Numbered from the stretch's first letter, positions 1 through 11,187 are shown. The stretch is DNA of 64,000 nt from Ulvibacterium sp. (GCF_028285715.1 NZ_JANQOO010000017.1:682001-746000), one strand, 5' to 3'. The notes: a model not told the origin generated them from the sequence alone. Numbers and translations: made by a program.

Positions 1-180
1 TAACAGCACTTCCTGATACGGAACCATAACCCCCGGCCCTTGGGCCGCCCACGGAATTGCTAGTGCCAGGCGAAGTACCCGTTTGGGGGCCGTCCCCGCC
101 TCCCGGGGCAGAGGGGGCATCGCCACCCCCTGTGCCGTTGATGTCCCCGGAAACTTCACCACATGGATTATCAGATTGAT
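1..180 (-). other. GC-rich, Gly/Pro/Ser/Thr-rich open frame on the minus strand running off the left edge; no convincing start codon
   Basis: Reverse complement reads ...NQSDNPCGEVSGDINGTGGGDAPSAPGGGDGPQTGTSPGTSNSVGGPRAGGYGSVSGSAV; a TGA precedes it in frame and no ATG is visible. Confidence 0.35.
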
Positions 181-189
181 TTCAGTTTT

Positions 190-855
190 TCAAAATTTGG
201 CAATATTGTAGTTATACCCAATAAAAGGAATAATAAATGTCGGAGACTCTTGGAAATAAGGAGATTCTCTTGTTAGATAAATGCCCAGGCAAATTTTACT
301 TCTCTTTATGTTATAGCCTATTAAAAGCTTGTTGGCGGAAAACTTGTAATTTCCTGTTCTCGTTTCGGTTCTAGTAATATTACCTACTTCATCAAAAAAT
401 ACTTCTTGAGTTGTATAATCACTATTTCTGTTAAGAAGGCTAATACCTCCTCCTATAAAGGCCTCTCCCTTTCTAAAAAGTTTAAAGTAATAACTCAAAT
501 TTAAATGATATCCCAGCATCAACCTCCTTTCACCCACAGTTTGGGAGAAATCATCTATGGAATCAGGAGGTTCGTTTACTAGTAAATCATACCTGAGCGA
601 ACCCACTAAACCAATAGAAAAATTTTTTATGACAAATAATTCAAGTCCAATTTTAAAGCTAAAACCGGAATTTTGCCTATCCAAATTTGTAAAAAAAGCC
701 GAATCGCTTAAACCAAGAACATTCACATTGTATATTGGAGTAATTCTATATTCTGTTCCCAAATTAAGGTGAAATTGACCACCATAGTCAACTTCGTTCT
801 TTCTCTGAGAGCATGCCAATAAAGGTGCTATTAGCAAAAGCAGTACTACTCTCAT
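190..855 (-). CDS. Hypothetical outer-membrane beta-barrel-like protein with lipoprotein-type signal (LLACS)
   Basis: ORF 221 aa; N-terminal signal, alternating aromatic strands, C-terminal aromatic residue. Confidence 0.7.
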   Translation of the reverse strand: MRVVLLLLIAPLLACSQRKNEVDYGGQFHLNLGTEYRITPIYNVNVLGLSDSAFFTNLDRQNSGFSFKIGLELFVIKNFSIGLVGSLRYDLLVNEPPDSIDDFSQTVGERRLMLGYHLNLSYYFKLFRKGEAFIGGGISLLNRNSDYTTQEVFFDEVGNITRTETRTGNYKFSANKLLIGYNIKRSKICLGIYLTRESPYFQESPTFIIPFIGYNYNIAKF

Positions 856-860
856 TAATT

Positions 861-2000
861 CTAATTAAAATTATATTTAATAGACCTATTGTCCAATGTA
901 TATGAGGTCCTTGACCTAACACCATATCTATTTCCAGAGTAAGTTGTAAAAACATTATGGTCATACGGGGTCTGATAAGACCTATATTCCACATAAACAT
1001 CCGCACCATTAATATTCCTCTCAAACGTTTTTTTTGGTGCCGGCCAGTTATCATACTCATATAGTGCATACAATACAAAATCACCAGATTTTCGGCCGAG
1101 ATGTTTGTTAACATTTACAACCCTTCCCTTTTTTACTTCTCTGCTACTGTACTGGGCCAACCATTCACCATCCAAGTTACACCAGGCATTATTTATACCA
1201 CAATGCGTGTAGTAATTTGATGGATTGAAATCACCTGCTGTAACTTTTTGAAACCTAATCTGAGCATTTGAGAGCCAGGAATCCTTTTTATCCCTTATTT
1301 GTATTTTCCTTATTGCAACAGATCCACTTGTAGTAACATCACCTATACTGCCACTACTACCACAACTAGCATTTTTATGATAGTTTCCGCAACCATCGGA
1401 ATCGACCTTATAAACGGCATTACGATCGGTAACTTTTCCTTTCAAATCCCCAAAAACGTCTTCCTCCTCTACATGAGAACTGACCATCTTCAACTTACCT
1501 TCGGAGTCCAGTTTAAGTCCGATGACATTTTCCTTATCGTTTTCTATATCGTAGGAGGAAACAAGGAACAACGGGTCCGAGGTATCCCCATTTTTAATCT
1601 TTTCAATATAGGGCAACAAATCTTGTTCGGATAGACCAGTAAATGCGTTAAGTGAAAATTCCGTATCCTCATTTACGTCCTTCCCTTTATTGTCTAGAGC
1701 ATTTGAATACAATAAATCGCTAAAAAACAATTTGTTAAACCTTTTATCCTTTCCGTTATTCCCGGAAAACATTTGGTCAAAATCCATTGCCGTCGCATTT
1801 AATTCATTAACTAGTTGAGATAAATGAAATATACGGTAATTTATTTGCTCATTTAAAGTAGCATCTTTTATATATTCTTTATCATACATTCGTGTTTCAA
1901 GTATCGTATCACTTGAAACTTCTAAGTCATTAACGTCATCACAGCTTAACGAAAACATAAAAATGATTACGAAAAGCAATAAAGGGGGGAACTTTTTCAT
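861..2000 (-). CDS. Hypothetical lipoprotein
   Basis: ORF 379 aa; signal MKKFPPLLLFVIIFMFSLSCDD. Confidence 0.75.
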   Translation of the reverse strand: MKKFPPLLLFVIIFMFSLSCDDVNDLEVSSDTILETRMYDKEYIKDATLNEQINYRIFHLSQLVNELNATAMDFDQMFSGNNGKDKRFNKLFFSDLLYSNALDNKGKDVNEDTEFSLNAFTGLSEQDLLPYIEKIKNGDTSDPLFLVSSYDIENDKENVIGLKLDSEGKLKMVSSHVEEEDVFGDLKGKVTDRNAVYKVDSDGCGNYHKNASCGSSGSIGDVTTSGSVAIRKIQIRDKKDSWLSNAQIRFQKVTAGDFNPSNYYTHCGINNAWCNLDGEWLAQYSSREVKKGRVVNVNKHLGRKSGDFVLYALYEYDNWPAPKKTFERNINGADVYVEYRSYQTPYDHNVFTTYSGNRYGVRSRTSYTLDNRSIKYNFN

Positions 2001-2316
2001 GTGTTTAAGTTTAGAACGGTTACTAATTCAAGTTATTTCGATTAATTTCTCTTTTATTACTATGAATTGAATATACTAGGTTTTAAAAAGTTGGAGTAAA
2101 CAAGATTCAAGTCATTTATTTTCAAGATATTAAAAAACGGCTAGCATAAATACCCACCTATTTTGTAATTTATTTTCTCAAATATACATATAATATAGTA
2201 AATAGTCTATATTTTAAGATTAAAATTTTCCAGCTAATACCAATCTTGGTATACTTTGAAACCTAATAGGAACCTTCAGTACCATTCCCTATCTTTGCGC
2301 TCTGTAAAAATCTACT

Positions 2317-4713
2317 GTGGTAGCAAAACTTACACAAGGCTTCTGGGCGAGAACCGCCCGTATCATCCTCCGTAACCGGATATTGATTTTGGTTTTGATC
2401 GCCGCTTTTACGGTCTTTTTAGGACTGCAATGGGAGCATATGCGCTTTAGCAGTTCCCAAGCAAATTTACTCCCGGACGACCACCCCATTAACCAGGAAT
2501 ATCAATCCTTTTTGAAGCAGTTTGGCGAAGAAGGTAACGCAGTCGTATTTGCCGTTAAGGACAGTGCCTTGTACGCTCCGCAGAATTTTAACCGATGGAA
2601 TCGGCTCAGCAAGCAGTTACAGGCTTTTCCCGAAGTGGATTTTGTCCTTTCCACGGACAATCTCCTGGAACTGAAGCGCAATTCCGAAAAGCAGGAATTT
2701 GTTTTGGAACCCTTTATTAAGGATTCCTTGGATACCAAAAGGAAAATAGATAGTCTTACCGGATATCTCTTCAATAACCTTCCCTTCTACGACAAACTCA
2801 TTTACAATAAGGAAAGTAACACCATACGGACCATAGTGAACCTGGATAAGGATATTGTAAACACTTCCGTACGAAAAGATTTTATTCTAAAGGACCTTAC
2901 CAATCTTATTGACGATTTTGAGGAGGAAACCGGCCTAAACGTACATGTATCCGGGATGCCTTATATCCGTACCCTGAATTCACAGAATATTATTGATGAA
3001 ATCGGGAAGTTTATCTTTGCGGCACTTGCCGTTACTTCCCTGATTTTTTTCTTTTTCTTTAGAAGCGTCAGGGCAACCACCATTTCCATGTGCGTCGTTA
3101 TTATTGGCGTAATGTGGGCATTTGGCATTCTAGGTTTGTTGCAATACGAAATTACCGTGCTCACCGCATTAATCCCTCCGTTGATTATCGTAATCGGAGT
3201 GCCCAATTGTATTTTCCTTATCAACAAGTATCAGCAGGAGGTAAAAAAACATGGCAATCAGGCTCTTTCGTTACAACGGGTCATCTCCAAAATTGGCAAT
3301 GCCACCTTAATGACCAACATGACCACGGCTTCTGGCTTCGCGACCTTTATTATAACGGACAGCAAATTGCTAAAGGAATTTGGTGTTGTCGCTTCCATAA
3401 ACATCATCGGTATCTTTATTTTATCCCTATTGATCATTCCCATTGTTTATAGTTTTATGTCGTTGCCGAAGACCAAGCATTTAAAACATCTGAACAAAAG
3501 ATGGATCGATGCCTTCGTCAACTGGATGGAGCGTATAGTCCGAGACCATAGGATAGCGGTATACATTGTTTCCATAGCCCTTTTAGTTGTAAGCATTATA
3601 GGCATCTACCAAATCGAGATTTCAGGAAGTCCTATAGAGGATATGCCCAAAAAGGCCGAGTTTTTTCAGGACATCCGTTTTTTTGAGTGCGAATTTGACG
3701 GAATTATGCCGGTTGAAATCGTGGTGGATACCGAAAGGCCGAAGGGCGTATTGAAGCCGGCGACCTTGAAACGCATAGATCGATTGGGCGAAGTCATCGA
3801 AGAAATTCCAGAACTTTCCAAATCGATTTCCGTAGTCAATTTGGTCAAATATTCCAAACAGGCCTTTTACAACGGTATTCCCAAATACTATCAACTTCCC
3901 ACCGCACAGGAAAACAATTTCATTATGGATGTCGCCCGGAAATCTTCGGGCAATAGTGACCTGCTCAAAAATTTTGTCGATAGCACGGGACAAACCGCCC
4001 GGATCACAACCTTTATGAAAGATGTTAAAACGGATCGGATGGAGGAAATAGAAGATAGGCTATTGGAGCATATCCAAAAGATTTTTCCCTCGGAGCGCTA
4101 CAATGTCTATATGACCGGTAGTGCGCTTTTATTCCTAAAAGGCACTAAATTTTTGGTAAAGAACCTGGTGCTTTCCTTGGCTTTTGCCATTTTTTTGATA
4201 GCCCTGTTCATGGCCTATTTATTCCGTTCATTCCGTATGATCATTATATCCCTGATTCCCAATTTGCTCCCATTGGTCATTACCGCCGGGGTCATGGGCT
4301 TTGTGGGGGTTCCCATAAAACCGTCCACCATCTTGGTATTTAGTATTGCCTTTGGTATTTCCGTTGATGACACCATTCACTTTCTGGCCAAATATCGTCA
4401 GGAGCTTACCGCAAATAAGTGGCGTATTCAAAAGTCAGTATACGCGGCCCTTAGGGAAACGGGGGTAAGTATGTTCTATACGTCCATTGTTTTGTTTTTC
4501 GGTTTTTCGGTTTTTGTTATCTCCAACTTTGGTGGAACGGTAGCCTTGGGTTCCTTGGTTTCGGCTACCTTGCTTTTTGCCATGTTGGCCAATCTTATTT
4601 TATTGCCCTCCCTTCTACTCTCTTTGGAAAGGAGTATAGCCAACAAAGAGGTGTTGAAAAAACCACAAATAGATATTCTTCCCAAGGAAGAGGTAAATAT
4701 GGAAAACCCATAG
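2317..4713 (+). CDS. MMPL/RND-family transporter (predicted exporter), GTG start
   Basis: 798 aa with two repeated multi-TM halves; TATCTTTG -7 element at 2290-2297. Confidence 0.9.
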   Translation: MVAKLTQGFWARTARIILRNRILILVLIAAFTVFLGLQWEHMRFSSSQANLLPDDHPINQEYQSFLKQFGEEGNAVVFAVKDSALYAPQNFNRWNRLSKQLQAFPEVDFVLSTDNLLELKRNSEKQEFVLEPFIKDSLDTKRKIDSLTGYLFNNLPFYDKLIYNKESNTIRTIVNLDKDIVNTSVRKDFILKDLTNLIDDFEEETGLNVHVSGMPYIRTLNSQNIIDEIGKFIFAALAVTSLIFFFFFRSVRATTISMCVVIIGVMWAFGILGLLQYEITVLTALIPPLIIVIGVPNCIFLINKYQQEVKKHGNQALSLQRVISKIGNATLMTNMTTASGFATFIITDSKLLKEFGVVASINIIGIFILSLLIIPIVYSFMSLPKTKHLKHLNKRWIDAFVNWMERIVRDHRIAVYIVSIALLVVSIIGIYQIEISGSPIEDMPKKAEFFQDIRFFECEFDGIMPVEIVVDTERPKGVLKPATLKRIDRLGEVIEEIPELSKSISVVNLVKYSKQAFYNGIPKYYQLPTAQENNFIMDVARKSSGNSDLLKNFVDSTGQTARITTFMKDVKTDRMEEIEDRLLEHIQKIFPSERYNVYMTGSALLFLKGTKFLVKNLVLSLAFAIFLIALFMAYLFRSFRMIIISLIPNLLPLVITAGVMGFVGVPIKPSTILVFSIAFGISVDDTIHFLAKYRQELTANKWRIQKSVYAALRETGVSMFYTSIVLFFGFSVFVISNFGGTVALGSLVSATLLFAMLANLILLPSLLLSLERSIANKEVLKKPQIDILPKEEVNMENP

Positions 4714-4808
4714 AAACAATACCCTAACAAACCTTTTTTATACCGCATATCCCACGATTCCTTTTAATCAAAAAAGTTATCTTTGCCCTTCAAATTTTCA
4801 TGTAACAT

Positions 4809-6245
4809 ATGATGAAATCATATAGTGTAAAAGAGCTGCTTGTAACGGCACCCGCTTTGCAGGAAGTCCAAGTGGACGGCTGGGTAAAAACATTTCGAAG
4901 TAACCGATTTATTGCCCTCAACGATGGGTCCACGCTTCACAATATCCAATGTGTCGTGGATTTTGAACGGTTCAATGAAAATGTGTTGAAGCAAATCGCC
5001 ACAGGAGCGGCCCTACAAATAACGGGTACTTTGGTTGAAAGTCAAGGAAGAGGTCAGAACGTGGAAATTCAGGTAAAGGACATTTTTGTCCATGGGGGTG
5101 CCGACCCGGAAACCTATCCCATTCAGCCCAAAAAGCATTCTTTGGAATTTCTGCGTGAAAAGGCTCATTTGCGTATACGTACCAATACATTTTCAGCGGT
5201 TATGCGAGTGCGTTCCGCTTTGGCATTTGCCATACATAAATACTTCAACGAAAACGGCTTCTATTACTTCCATGCCCCTATCGTAACGGGATCTGACGCC
5301 GAAGGAGCCGGAGAAATGTTTCGCGTAACCACCTTGGATGCCAAAAACCCTCCTTTGGATGAAAACGGACGCGTAGATTTTAAAGAAGATTTTTTTGGAA
5401 AGGAAACCAACCTGACCGTTTCCGGTCAATTGGAAGCGGAAGCGTATGCCATGGGGCTGGGAAAAGTGTATACCTTTGGCCCAACATTTCGGGCGGAAAA
5501 CTCCAACACTTCCAGGCATTTGGCCGAATTTTGGATGATAGAACCAGAAATGGCCTTTTATGACCTGGATGCCAATATGGACTTGGCGGAGGATTTTATC
5601 AAATCCGTTATTCGCCACGTCTTGGAAAACTGTAAAGAAGACCTCCAATTTCTCGAAAAACGGTTATTGGATGAGGAGAAAAGTAAACCACAGGCCGAAC
5701 GAAGCGAGATGACCCTTATTGAAAAACTTGGGTTTGTTGCGGACAACGGTTTTAAGCGGGTCACCTATACAGAGGCCATCGATATTTTGCGCAATAGTAA
5801 ACCGAACAAAAAGAAGAAGTTTCAATACCTAATCAACGAATGGGGAGCAGACCTGCAAAGCGAACATGAGCGTTATTTGGTGGAAAAGCATTTTAAGTGC
5901 CCTGTAATCCTATTTGATTATCCGGCGAATATCAAGGCCTTTTATATGCGCCTCAACGAAGATGGCAAAACCGTACGTGCCATGGATATCCTATTCCCGG
6001 GAATAGGGGAAATTGTAGGCGGATCTCAGCGTGAGGAACGCTTGGACGTGTTGAAGGAAAAGATTGCCGCATTGGAAATAGACGAAAAAGAACTCTGGTG
6101 GTATCTGGATTTACGAAAATTCGGTACCGCGGTACACAGCGGGTTTGGCCTCGGCTTTGAAAGGCTGGTGCTCTTTGCCACTGGTATGGGAAATATTAGG
6201 GATGTTATTCCTTTCCCAAGAACGCCACAAAATGCTGAGTTTTAG
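4809..6245 (+). CDS. asnS: Asparagine--tRNA ligase
   Basis: Class II aaRS of AsnRS type: OB-fold N-terminus, [13 protein letters not shown]-terminal [29 protein letters not shown]. Confidence 0.96.
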   Translation: MMKSYSVKELLVTAPALQEVQVDGWVKTFRSNRFIALNDGSTLHNIQCVVDFERFNENVLKQIATGAALQITGTLVESQGRGQNVEIQVKDIFVHGGADPETYPIQPKKHSLEFLREKAHLRIRTNTFSAVMRVRSALAFAIHKYFNENGFYYFHAPIVTGSDAEGAGEMFRVTTLDAKNPPLDENGRVDFKEDFFGKETNLTVSGQLEAEAYAMGLGKVYTFGPTFRAENSNTSRHLAEFWMIEPEMAFYDLDANMDLAEDFIKSVIRHVLENCKEDLQFLEKRLLDEEKSKPQAERSEMTLIEKLGFVADNGFKRVTYTEAIDILRNSKPNKKKKFQYLINEWGADLQSEHERYLVEKHFKCPVILFDYPANIKAFYMRLNEDGKTVRAMDILFPGIGEIVGGSQREERLDVLKEKIAALEIDEKELWWYLDLRKFGTAVHSGFGLGFERLVLFATGMGNIRDVIPFPRTPQNAEF

Positions 6246-6288
6246 AATTCATTTTTTAACTTTATAAAGTACGCAGAATTTAACCGGA

Positions 6289-7746
6289 ATGCTCAAACAG
6301 CACCTACAGTTTAAATTATCGCAAAAGCTTTCCCCACAGCAAATTCAGCTGATGAAGCTTATACAATTGCCTACCCAGGCCTTTGAGCAGCGTTTAAAAC
6401 AGGAACTGGAGGAGAATCCCGCTTTGGAAGGTGGTAAAGAGGAAAGCAGTTCGCCCGAGGATGACTATGGGGACATCTACGAAGGAGATTCGGACAATGA
6501 GAGCATCAACACGGATGATATCAATATTGATGATTACCTAAGTGACGATGAGATTCCGGATTACCGTACCAAGACCAGCAACTATAGCGTTGACGACGAT
6601 GAAAAAAGTGTACCCTATGCCGCGGGGACCTCTTTTAATCAATACTTGTTAAATCAACTTAATACCGTCTATTTAAGTGATGAGGAATGGGCCATTGCCG
6701 AATTTTTGGTCGGCAGTGTAGATGAAAGCGGATATATCCGTAGACCGCTCTCCGATATTATGGACGACTTGGCCTTTACGCAGAATATATATACGGAGGA
6801 AAAGACCATTGAAAGAGTTTTGGGCATCGTACAGGAACTAGATCCACCAGGCGTTGCGGCAAGGTCACTGGAAGAATGTCTAATAATACAATTAAAAAGA
6901 AGGGAAACACATCCGAGTGTGGAACTAGCCATTGCCATATTGGAAAAATCGTTTGAACAATTTACCAAAAAGCACTACAAGAAATTGGTGCAAAGGCATG
7001 GTATTTCAGAAGAAGAGCTTAAGGAAGCCATTTCCGAAATTGAAAAGTTAAATCCCAAACCGGGAGGATCTTATTCTGGAAACAATAGAATCGTAGAGCA
7101 TGTAGTTCCCGATTTTTCCATTCGTATCGTGGATGGGGAACTAGAGCTTACCTTAAACGGCAGAAATGCCCCGGAACTCCATGTATCCAGGGAATATAGC
7201 AACATGCTCAAAGGCTATAAGGATTCCAAGAACAAGTCCAAATCCCAAAAGGATACCGTTCTCTTCATCAAACAAAAATTGGATGCGGCCAAGTGGTTCA
7301 TCGATGCCATTCGTCAAAGGCAGCAAACCTTATACATTACCATGAATGCCATAATGCAGTACCAAAGGGAATACTTTTTGACCGGTGATGAACGGAACTT
7401 GCGCCCTATGATACTAAAGGATATTGCAGATGAAATTGATATGGACGTATCCACGGTTTCCAGAGTGGCCAACAGCAAATATGTGGATACCCCTTACGGT
7501 ACCAAATTGATAAAGGATTACTTTTCCGAATCCATGAAAAATGAACAGGGCGAGGATGTCTCCACTAAGGAAATAAAAAAGATTTTGGAGACCGTGATAC
7601 AGAATGAGGAAAAGAAGAAACCCCTTACGGATGACAAGTTGGCCAAAATTCTAAAGGAAAAAGGTTACCCCATCGCACGCAGAACGGTAGCGAAGTATAG
7701 GGAACAGTTGGGCATTTCGGTCGCCCGCTTACGAAAACAAATATAA
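6289..7746 (+). CDS. rpoN: RNA polymerase sigma-54 factor
   Basis: QLMKLIQLP N-terminal region I and RpoN-box-like ARRTVAKYREQLGI. Confidence 0.96.
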   Translation: MLKQHLQFKLSQKLSPQQIQLMKLIQLPTQAFEQRLKQELEENPALEGGKEESSSPEDDYGDIYEGDSDNESINTDDINIDDYLSDDEIPDYRTKTSNYSVDDDEKSVPYAAGTSFNQYLLNQLNTVYLSDEEWAIAEFLVGSVDESGYIRRPLSDIMDDLAFTQNIYTEEKTIERVLGIVQELDPPGVAARSLEECLIIQLKRRETHPSVELAIAILEKSFEQFTKKHYKKLVQRHGISEEELKEAISEIEKLNPKPGGSYSGNNRIVEHVVPDFSIRIVDGELELTLNGRNAPELHVSREYSNMLKGYKDSKNKSKSQKDTVLFIKQKLDAAKWFIDAIRQRQQTLYITMNAIMQYQREYFLTGDERNLRPMILKDIADEIDMDVSTVSRVANSKYVDTPYGTKLIKDYFSESMKNEQGEDVSTKEIKKILETVIQNEEKKKPLTDDKLAKILKEKGYPIARRTVAKYREQLGISVARLRKQI

Positions 7747-8351
7747 TGGGGTTATTTTTACGGGCTATTTCCTATATCTCCCATCCTTTGTTCATACCCC
7801 TGGCAGGAACTATTGCTTACTTTATAATTACGCCAAAATATAGCCCCCTGGAGGTGCAGAGTGGTAATATTTTACCCATTTTTATATTAACCATAATCAT
7901 TCCTATAGTTTCCTACCTTATACTCCGGAATATAGGCGTGGTCCGTTCTATTTTTATGCCTTCCATCAAAGAACGCAGATATCCTCTTTTAATTCATATT
8001 GGCCTATTGTTGATGATTATCTATGAGGTCCTTCCCAATAATTTTGTCATGGAAATCCACTATTATTTCTTGGGATTGACGATTGCGGCCATTGCAGCAC
8101 TTTTTACATTACTTTTTAAGGTAAAGTGTAGTTTGCATCTCATGGGCCTGGGAAGTCTATTTATGTTCCTCACGGCGCTGAGTATCCATTTTGAAATTAA
8201 CATTACCCTAGCCCTAAGTTTCCTTACCGTATTCATTGGGCTAGTGGCTAGTTCCCGGCTTTATTTAAAGGCACATTCCAAAGCAGAGCTTTTTATTGGT
8301 TTCTGTATCGGCCTTATTTCGCAGTTGCTGCTGGTCAGGTTCTGGTTATGA
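7746..8351 (+). CDS. Polytopic membrane protein (PAP2-like/hypothetical)
   Basis: 201 aa hydrophobic ORF overlapping the rpoN stop. Confidence 0.7.
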   Translation: MGLFLRAISYISHPLFIPLAGTIAYFIITPKYSPLEVQSGNILPIFILTIIIPIVSYLILRNIGVVRSIFMPSIKERRYPLLIHIGLLLMIIYEVLPNNFVMEIHYYFLGLTIAAIAALFTLLFKVKCSLHLMGLGSLFMFLTALSIHFEINITLALSFLTVFIGLVASSRLYLKAHSKAELFIGFCIGLISQLLLVRFWL

Positions 8352-8397
8352 ACTTTATACCGTAATTAGGGATACTAAAGGAACGGCTAACTTCCAC

Positions 8398-9009
8398 TTA
8401 CTCTATTTTTACCTCTGCTATTTTTTGGGGGAATAACTTTTGGATACGTTGAATTCTTTCCTTGAGTCTTTCCTTAGCCAATAATGGGGTTCCAGGGGAC
8501 TCATAGTGCTCCACCATTTTTGAATAATCCTCCTTAAAGAGGCGTTGGGATTCCCTATTCCGCAATTCGTTATAAGCCGCAACCAACTCATTTTGAATGG
8601 TGATATACGCACCATAACCGGTTTCTCTTTGGCAGGTAAGTGAAATAACCGCCTTGGACGGGTTATCGGAAGAAGTCAAGTCCCGATGTCCTCTACAATA
8701 GTCGCAAAAATCTTCGGTTCCCAGAGTAGCTCCCCCATTGTCCAGAAAACCAACTGCAATTTCCTTTAGGTCCTCAATTTGGACCAATTTCTCTTCAACG
8801 AATAATTCATCCCGATCATTCACCTCTATTCGAAGTATGTTTCGTTCCTTAATTTTGGCATCGGATGAATCCGTTAACGGGGGCATGATCCTATCTATTC
8901 CCGAGTCGGTTTCGATGCTTGTGGTGACTAAGAAAAAAATTAGTAGCAGAAAAGCTATATCTGCCATAGATCCCGCATTTACTTTTGGCATTTCCTCTCT
9001 TTTCGACAT
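8398..9009 (-). CDS. ExbD/TolR-family biopolymer transport protein with CxxC insert
   Basis: MPKVNAGSMADIAFLLLIFFLVTTSI; ORF opens at 9057 but likely start is MSKREEMPKV (about 9009); contains FCDYCRG. Confidence 0.88.
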   Translation of the reverse strand: MSKREEMPKVNAGSMADIAFLLLIFFLVTTSIETDSGIDRIMPPLTDSSDAKIKERNILRIEVNDRDELFVEEKLVQIEDLKEIAVGFLDNGGATLGTEDFCDYCRGHRDLTSSDNPSKAVISLTCQRETGYGAYITIQNELVAAYNELRNRESQRLFKEDYSKMVEHYESPGTPLLAKERLKERIQRIQKLFPQKIAEVKIE

Positions 9010-9183
9010 AATAGTAGAGTATTGGTTCATAAAATATGAGACCGTAGCATATAGCAAATAATAAAGATTATTGAGGAAAAATACTTGGGTTTCTAAAGAT
9101 AAGAACTCCCAAATACTAAAATATAGGAAACAATATTCATGCCATATAGTATGGTATTCTATAAAAAAGAGAGAAAGGAAAGT

Positions 9184-9924
9184 CTATAAAATATAAAAGA
9201 TGAGACCGATTCGCAAAGGTCTCATTGAAATCTCGGATCCATTAACAAAAACATCATCATTGAATAAATTATTAAGGGAGTAATACAGGTGAATATTGAA
9301 GGTATTATACCCAAAATTAAAAGTTAGACCATACTGAAATCTCCTAATATCATCATTATAAAAAGAAAAGTCTCCAGAATCCGACACGAACTTGGACCTG
9401 CCCCCCACTACATAGCCGAACCTTAACCCAGTATATACCCTCCAAAATTTATAACTGGAGGCAGTAGAATTACGCCATCGAAATTCCAAAGGTACTTCTA
9501 TCAAATGAGTCTCCACTTTGCTCCTTTTAAAATCGGCATCACCATCTAGAACATCGTAAATCACATCATCTCCTGATTCCGTGGCCCTTAAATTGGAATA
9601 ATAGGAATTTAGGTTATACCCAAGGCCTAGGCCCAAAGCAACCGTTCTATCCGGATTCACGGGAATATCCCTAATAAAACCGGCCTGCAGTCCATAAGAA
9701 AGGTTACGCTGGGTAACATCAACAGGCTTATCCAATAGAAAGTTATAGGTAATACCCATGTAAAATTGATCTTCCAAATAGTTGGTACTCCCACTAAACG
9801 TATCTTCATTCTCTTGGGCATATGTGGAACCCGAAAATCCAAAAAAAAGAAATAAAAGGGCAAAGCATCTCATAAATTTCCGGACATATCTTGGATAGGT
9901 AAAAACGGTTCGTTCTAACCGCAT
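9184..9924 (-). CDS. PorT-like outer-membrane beta-barrel protein
   Basis: Signal peptide followed by beta-barrel-like strands; 246 aa. Confidence 0.7.
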   Translation of the reverse strand: MRLERTVFTYPRYVRKFMRCFALLFLFFGFSGSTYAQENEDTFSGSTNYLEDQFYMGITYNFLLDKPVDVTQRNLSYGLQAGFIRDIPVNPDRTVALGLGLGYNLNSYYSNLRATESGDDVIYDVLDGDADFKRSKVETHLIEVPLEFRWRNSTASSYKFWRVYTGLRFGYVVGGRSKFVSDSGDFSFYNDDIRRFQYGLTFNFGYNTFNIHLYYSLNNLFNDDVFVNGSEISMRPLRIGLIFYIL

Positions 9925-10002
9925 GATTGCATTGTATACATGTTGCAGCGGTATCGCTTCCTATTCATCAAATTCTTCATGCTATACTAAATTAAACAAA
10001 TA

Positions 10003-10033
10003 AAAAACGCCTTACTCAAAGTAAAGGCGTTTT
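10003..10033 (-). terminator. Rho-independent-like hairpin AAAACGCCTTTAC...TAAGGCGTTTT
   Basis: Inverted repeat with A/T flanks just downstream of the 10058-10543 ExbD gene. Confidence 0.75.
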
Positions 10034-10057
10034 CAAAATTAAAATTTTCGGTACTTC

Positions 10058-10543
10058 CTATCTATTCAGGTTCATAAAGGCATCCCCTTCATATGTCGTG
10101 TAATTTACCTTTAGGGCATTTACCTTTCTCAATTCCTGTTTAATGTCAGAAATAAGGCCCATGTTGGCATTCTTATCTACCTTCAAGGCCGTTGTCAAAA
10201 CATTTTGGAGTTCTTGCGCCTTCTTGGCTCTTTCCTGCAATATGTAATCCCCAACTTCGGATGGACCGGCAAACTTATCATTTAGTTGAATCTTGGGTTC
10301 TGAACCAAAAACCTTTTCATACTGTGAAGTAGGTTTACCCACATAAATATAGATAACCCTATCCTTTTTCTCCAACTTCTTGGTCTCGCTGGCATTGGGC
10401 AAGGTATTCTCTACCTTTAACGTACTGTCCTTCATCACCGTAACCGTCATAAAAAAGAATAAAAGCATGAAAACAATATCTGGTAACGACGCTGTGGACA
10501 CCGCTGGGACGTCTCCGTCCTTCTTCTTCGCAAATTTTGACAT
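10058..10543 (-). CDS. ExbD/TolR-family biopolymer transport protein
   Basis: VPAVSTASLPDIVFMLLFFFMTVTVMK. Confidence 0.88.
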   Translation of the reverse strand: MSKFAKKKDGDVPAVSTASLPDIVFMLLFFFMTVTVMKDSTLKVENTLPNASETKKLEKKDRVIYIYVGKPTSQYEKVFGSEPKIQLNDKFAGPSEVGDYILQERAKKAQELQNVLTTALKVDKNANMGLISDIKQELRKVNALKVNYTTYEGDAFMNLNR

Positions 10544-10567
10544 ATCAGATTATTTTAAGCTTTTATA

Positions 10568-11173
10568 CTAATTACTGGTTGTTTCAGCTTCGGACAACTT
10601 CTGCGGAAACAAATCCTGGATTCTTTTCACTTTTTCCTTAAGCTCGTCCTTAAGGCTTGAAGATGTCTCCGGATTCAAATACTCCGCTTCCATATCCGTA
10701 AAGTCCCTACCGAATAAGCGTTGCGCCTCACGATTGCGCAATTCGTTGTAGGCGCCGACCAATTCATTTTGAACGGTGATATAGGTACCATATTTGGTTT
10801 CCCTATCATTCTTCAAAGAAATAATGGCCTTTGTAGGGTTATCGGAAGATTCGGCATTCCTTTTACCCTTGCAATAGCTGCAAGTACCATCACCTCCGTT
10901 GTCCAGGAATGCCATGGCTTTAGACCGTAAATCCTTCAAATCAATCAATTCTTCGTCAGCCAAAAGTTGCCCACTTCTGTTGATATTGACCTGAAATATA
11001 TTCTTTTGCTTGATGATAACATCAGTATCGGGCGGTTCAATAGGCGGTAACATACGATCCAAACCTGCATCCGTTTCTATGGTGGTAGTTACCAAGAAAA
11101 AGATAAGCAACAAGAAAGCTATGTCAGCCATAGATCCCGCATTTACTTCGGGTGCTCCTGCTCTTCTAGCCAT
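10568..11173 (-). CDS. ExbD/TolR-family biopolymer transport protein with CxxC insert
   Basis: APEVNAGSMADIAFLLLIFFLVTTTIE; CSYCKG motif; close paralogue of 8398-9009. Confidence 0.9.
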   Translation of the reverse strand: MARRAGAPEVNAGSMADIAFLLLIFFLVTTTIETDAGLDRMLPPIEPPDTDVIIKQKNIFQVNINRSGQLLADEELIDLKDLRSKAMAFLDNGGDGTCSYCKGKRNAESSDNPTKAIISLKNDRETKYGTYITVQNELVGAYNELRNREAQRLFGRDFTDMEAEYLNPETSSSLKDELKEKVKRIQDLFPQKLSEAETTSN

Positions 11174-11187
11174 AATTATGAGTTTTT

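Noticed and set aside
5193-5648. Long antisense ORF inside asnS (and similar ones inside sucA, odhB, acrB, tolC-like gene)
   Set aside because: Shadow ORFs of strongly coding sense genes; no independent family signature.
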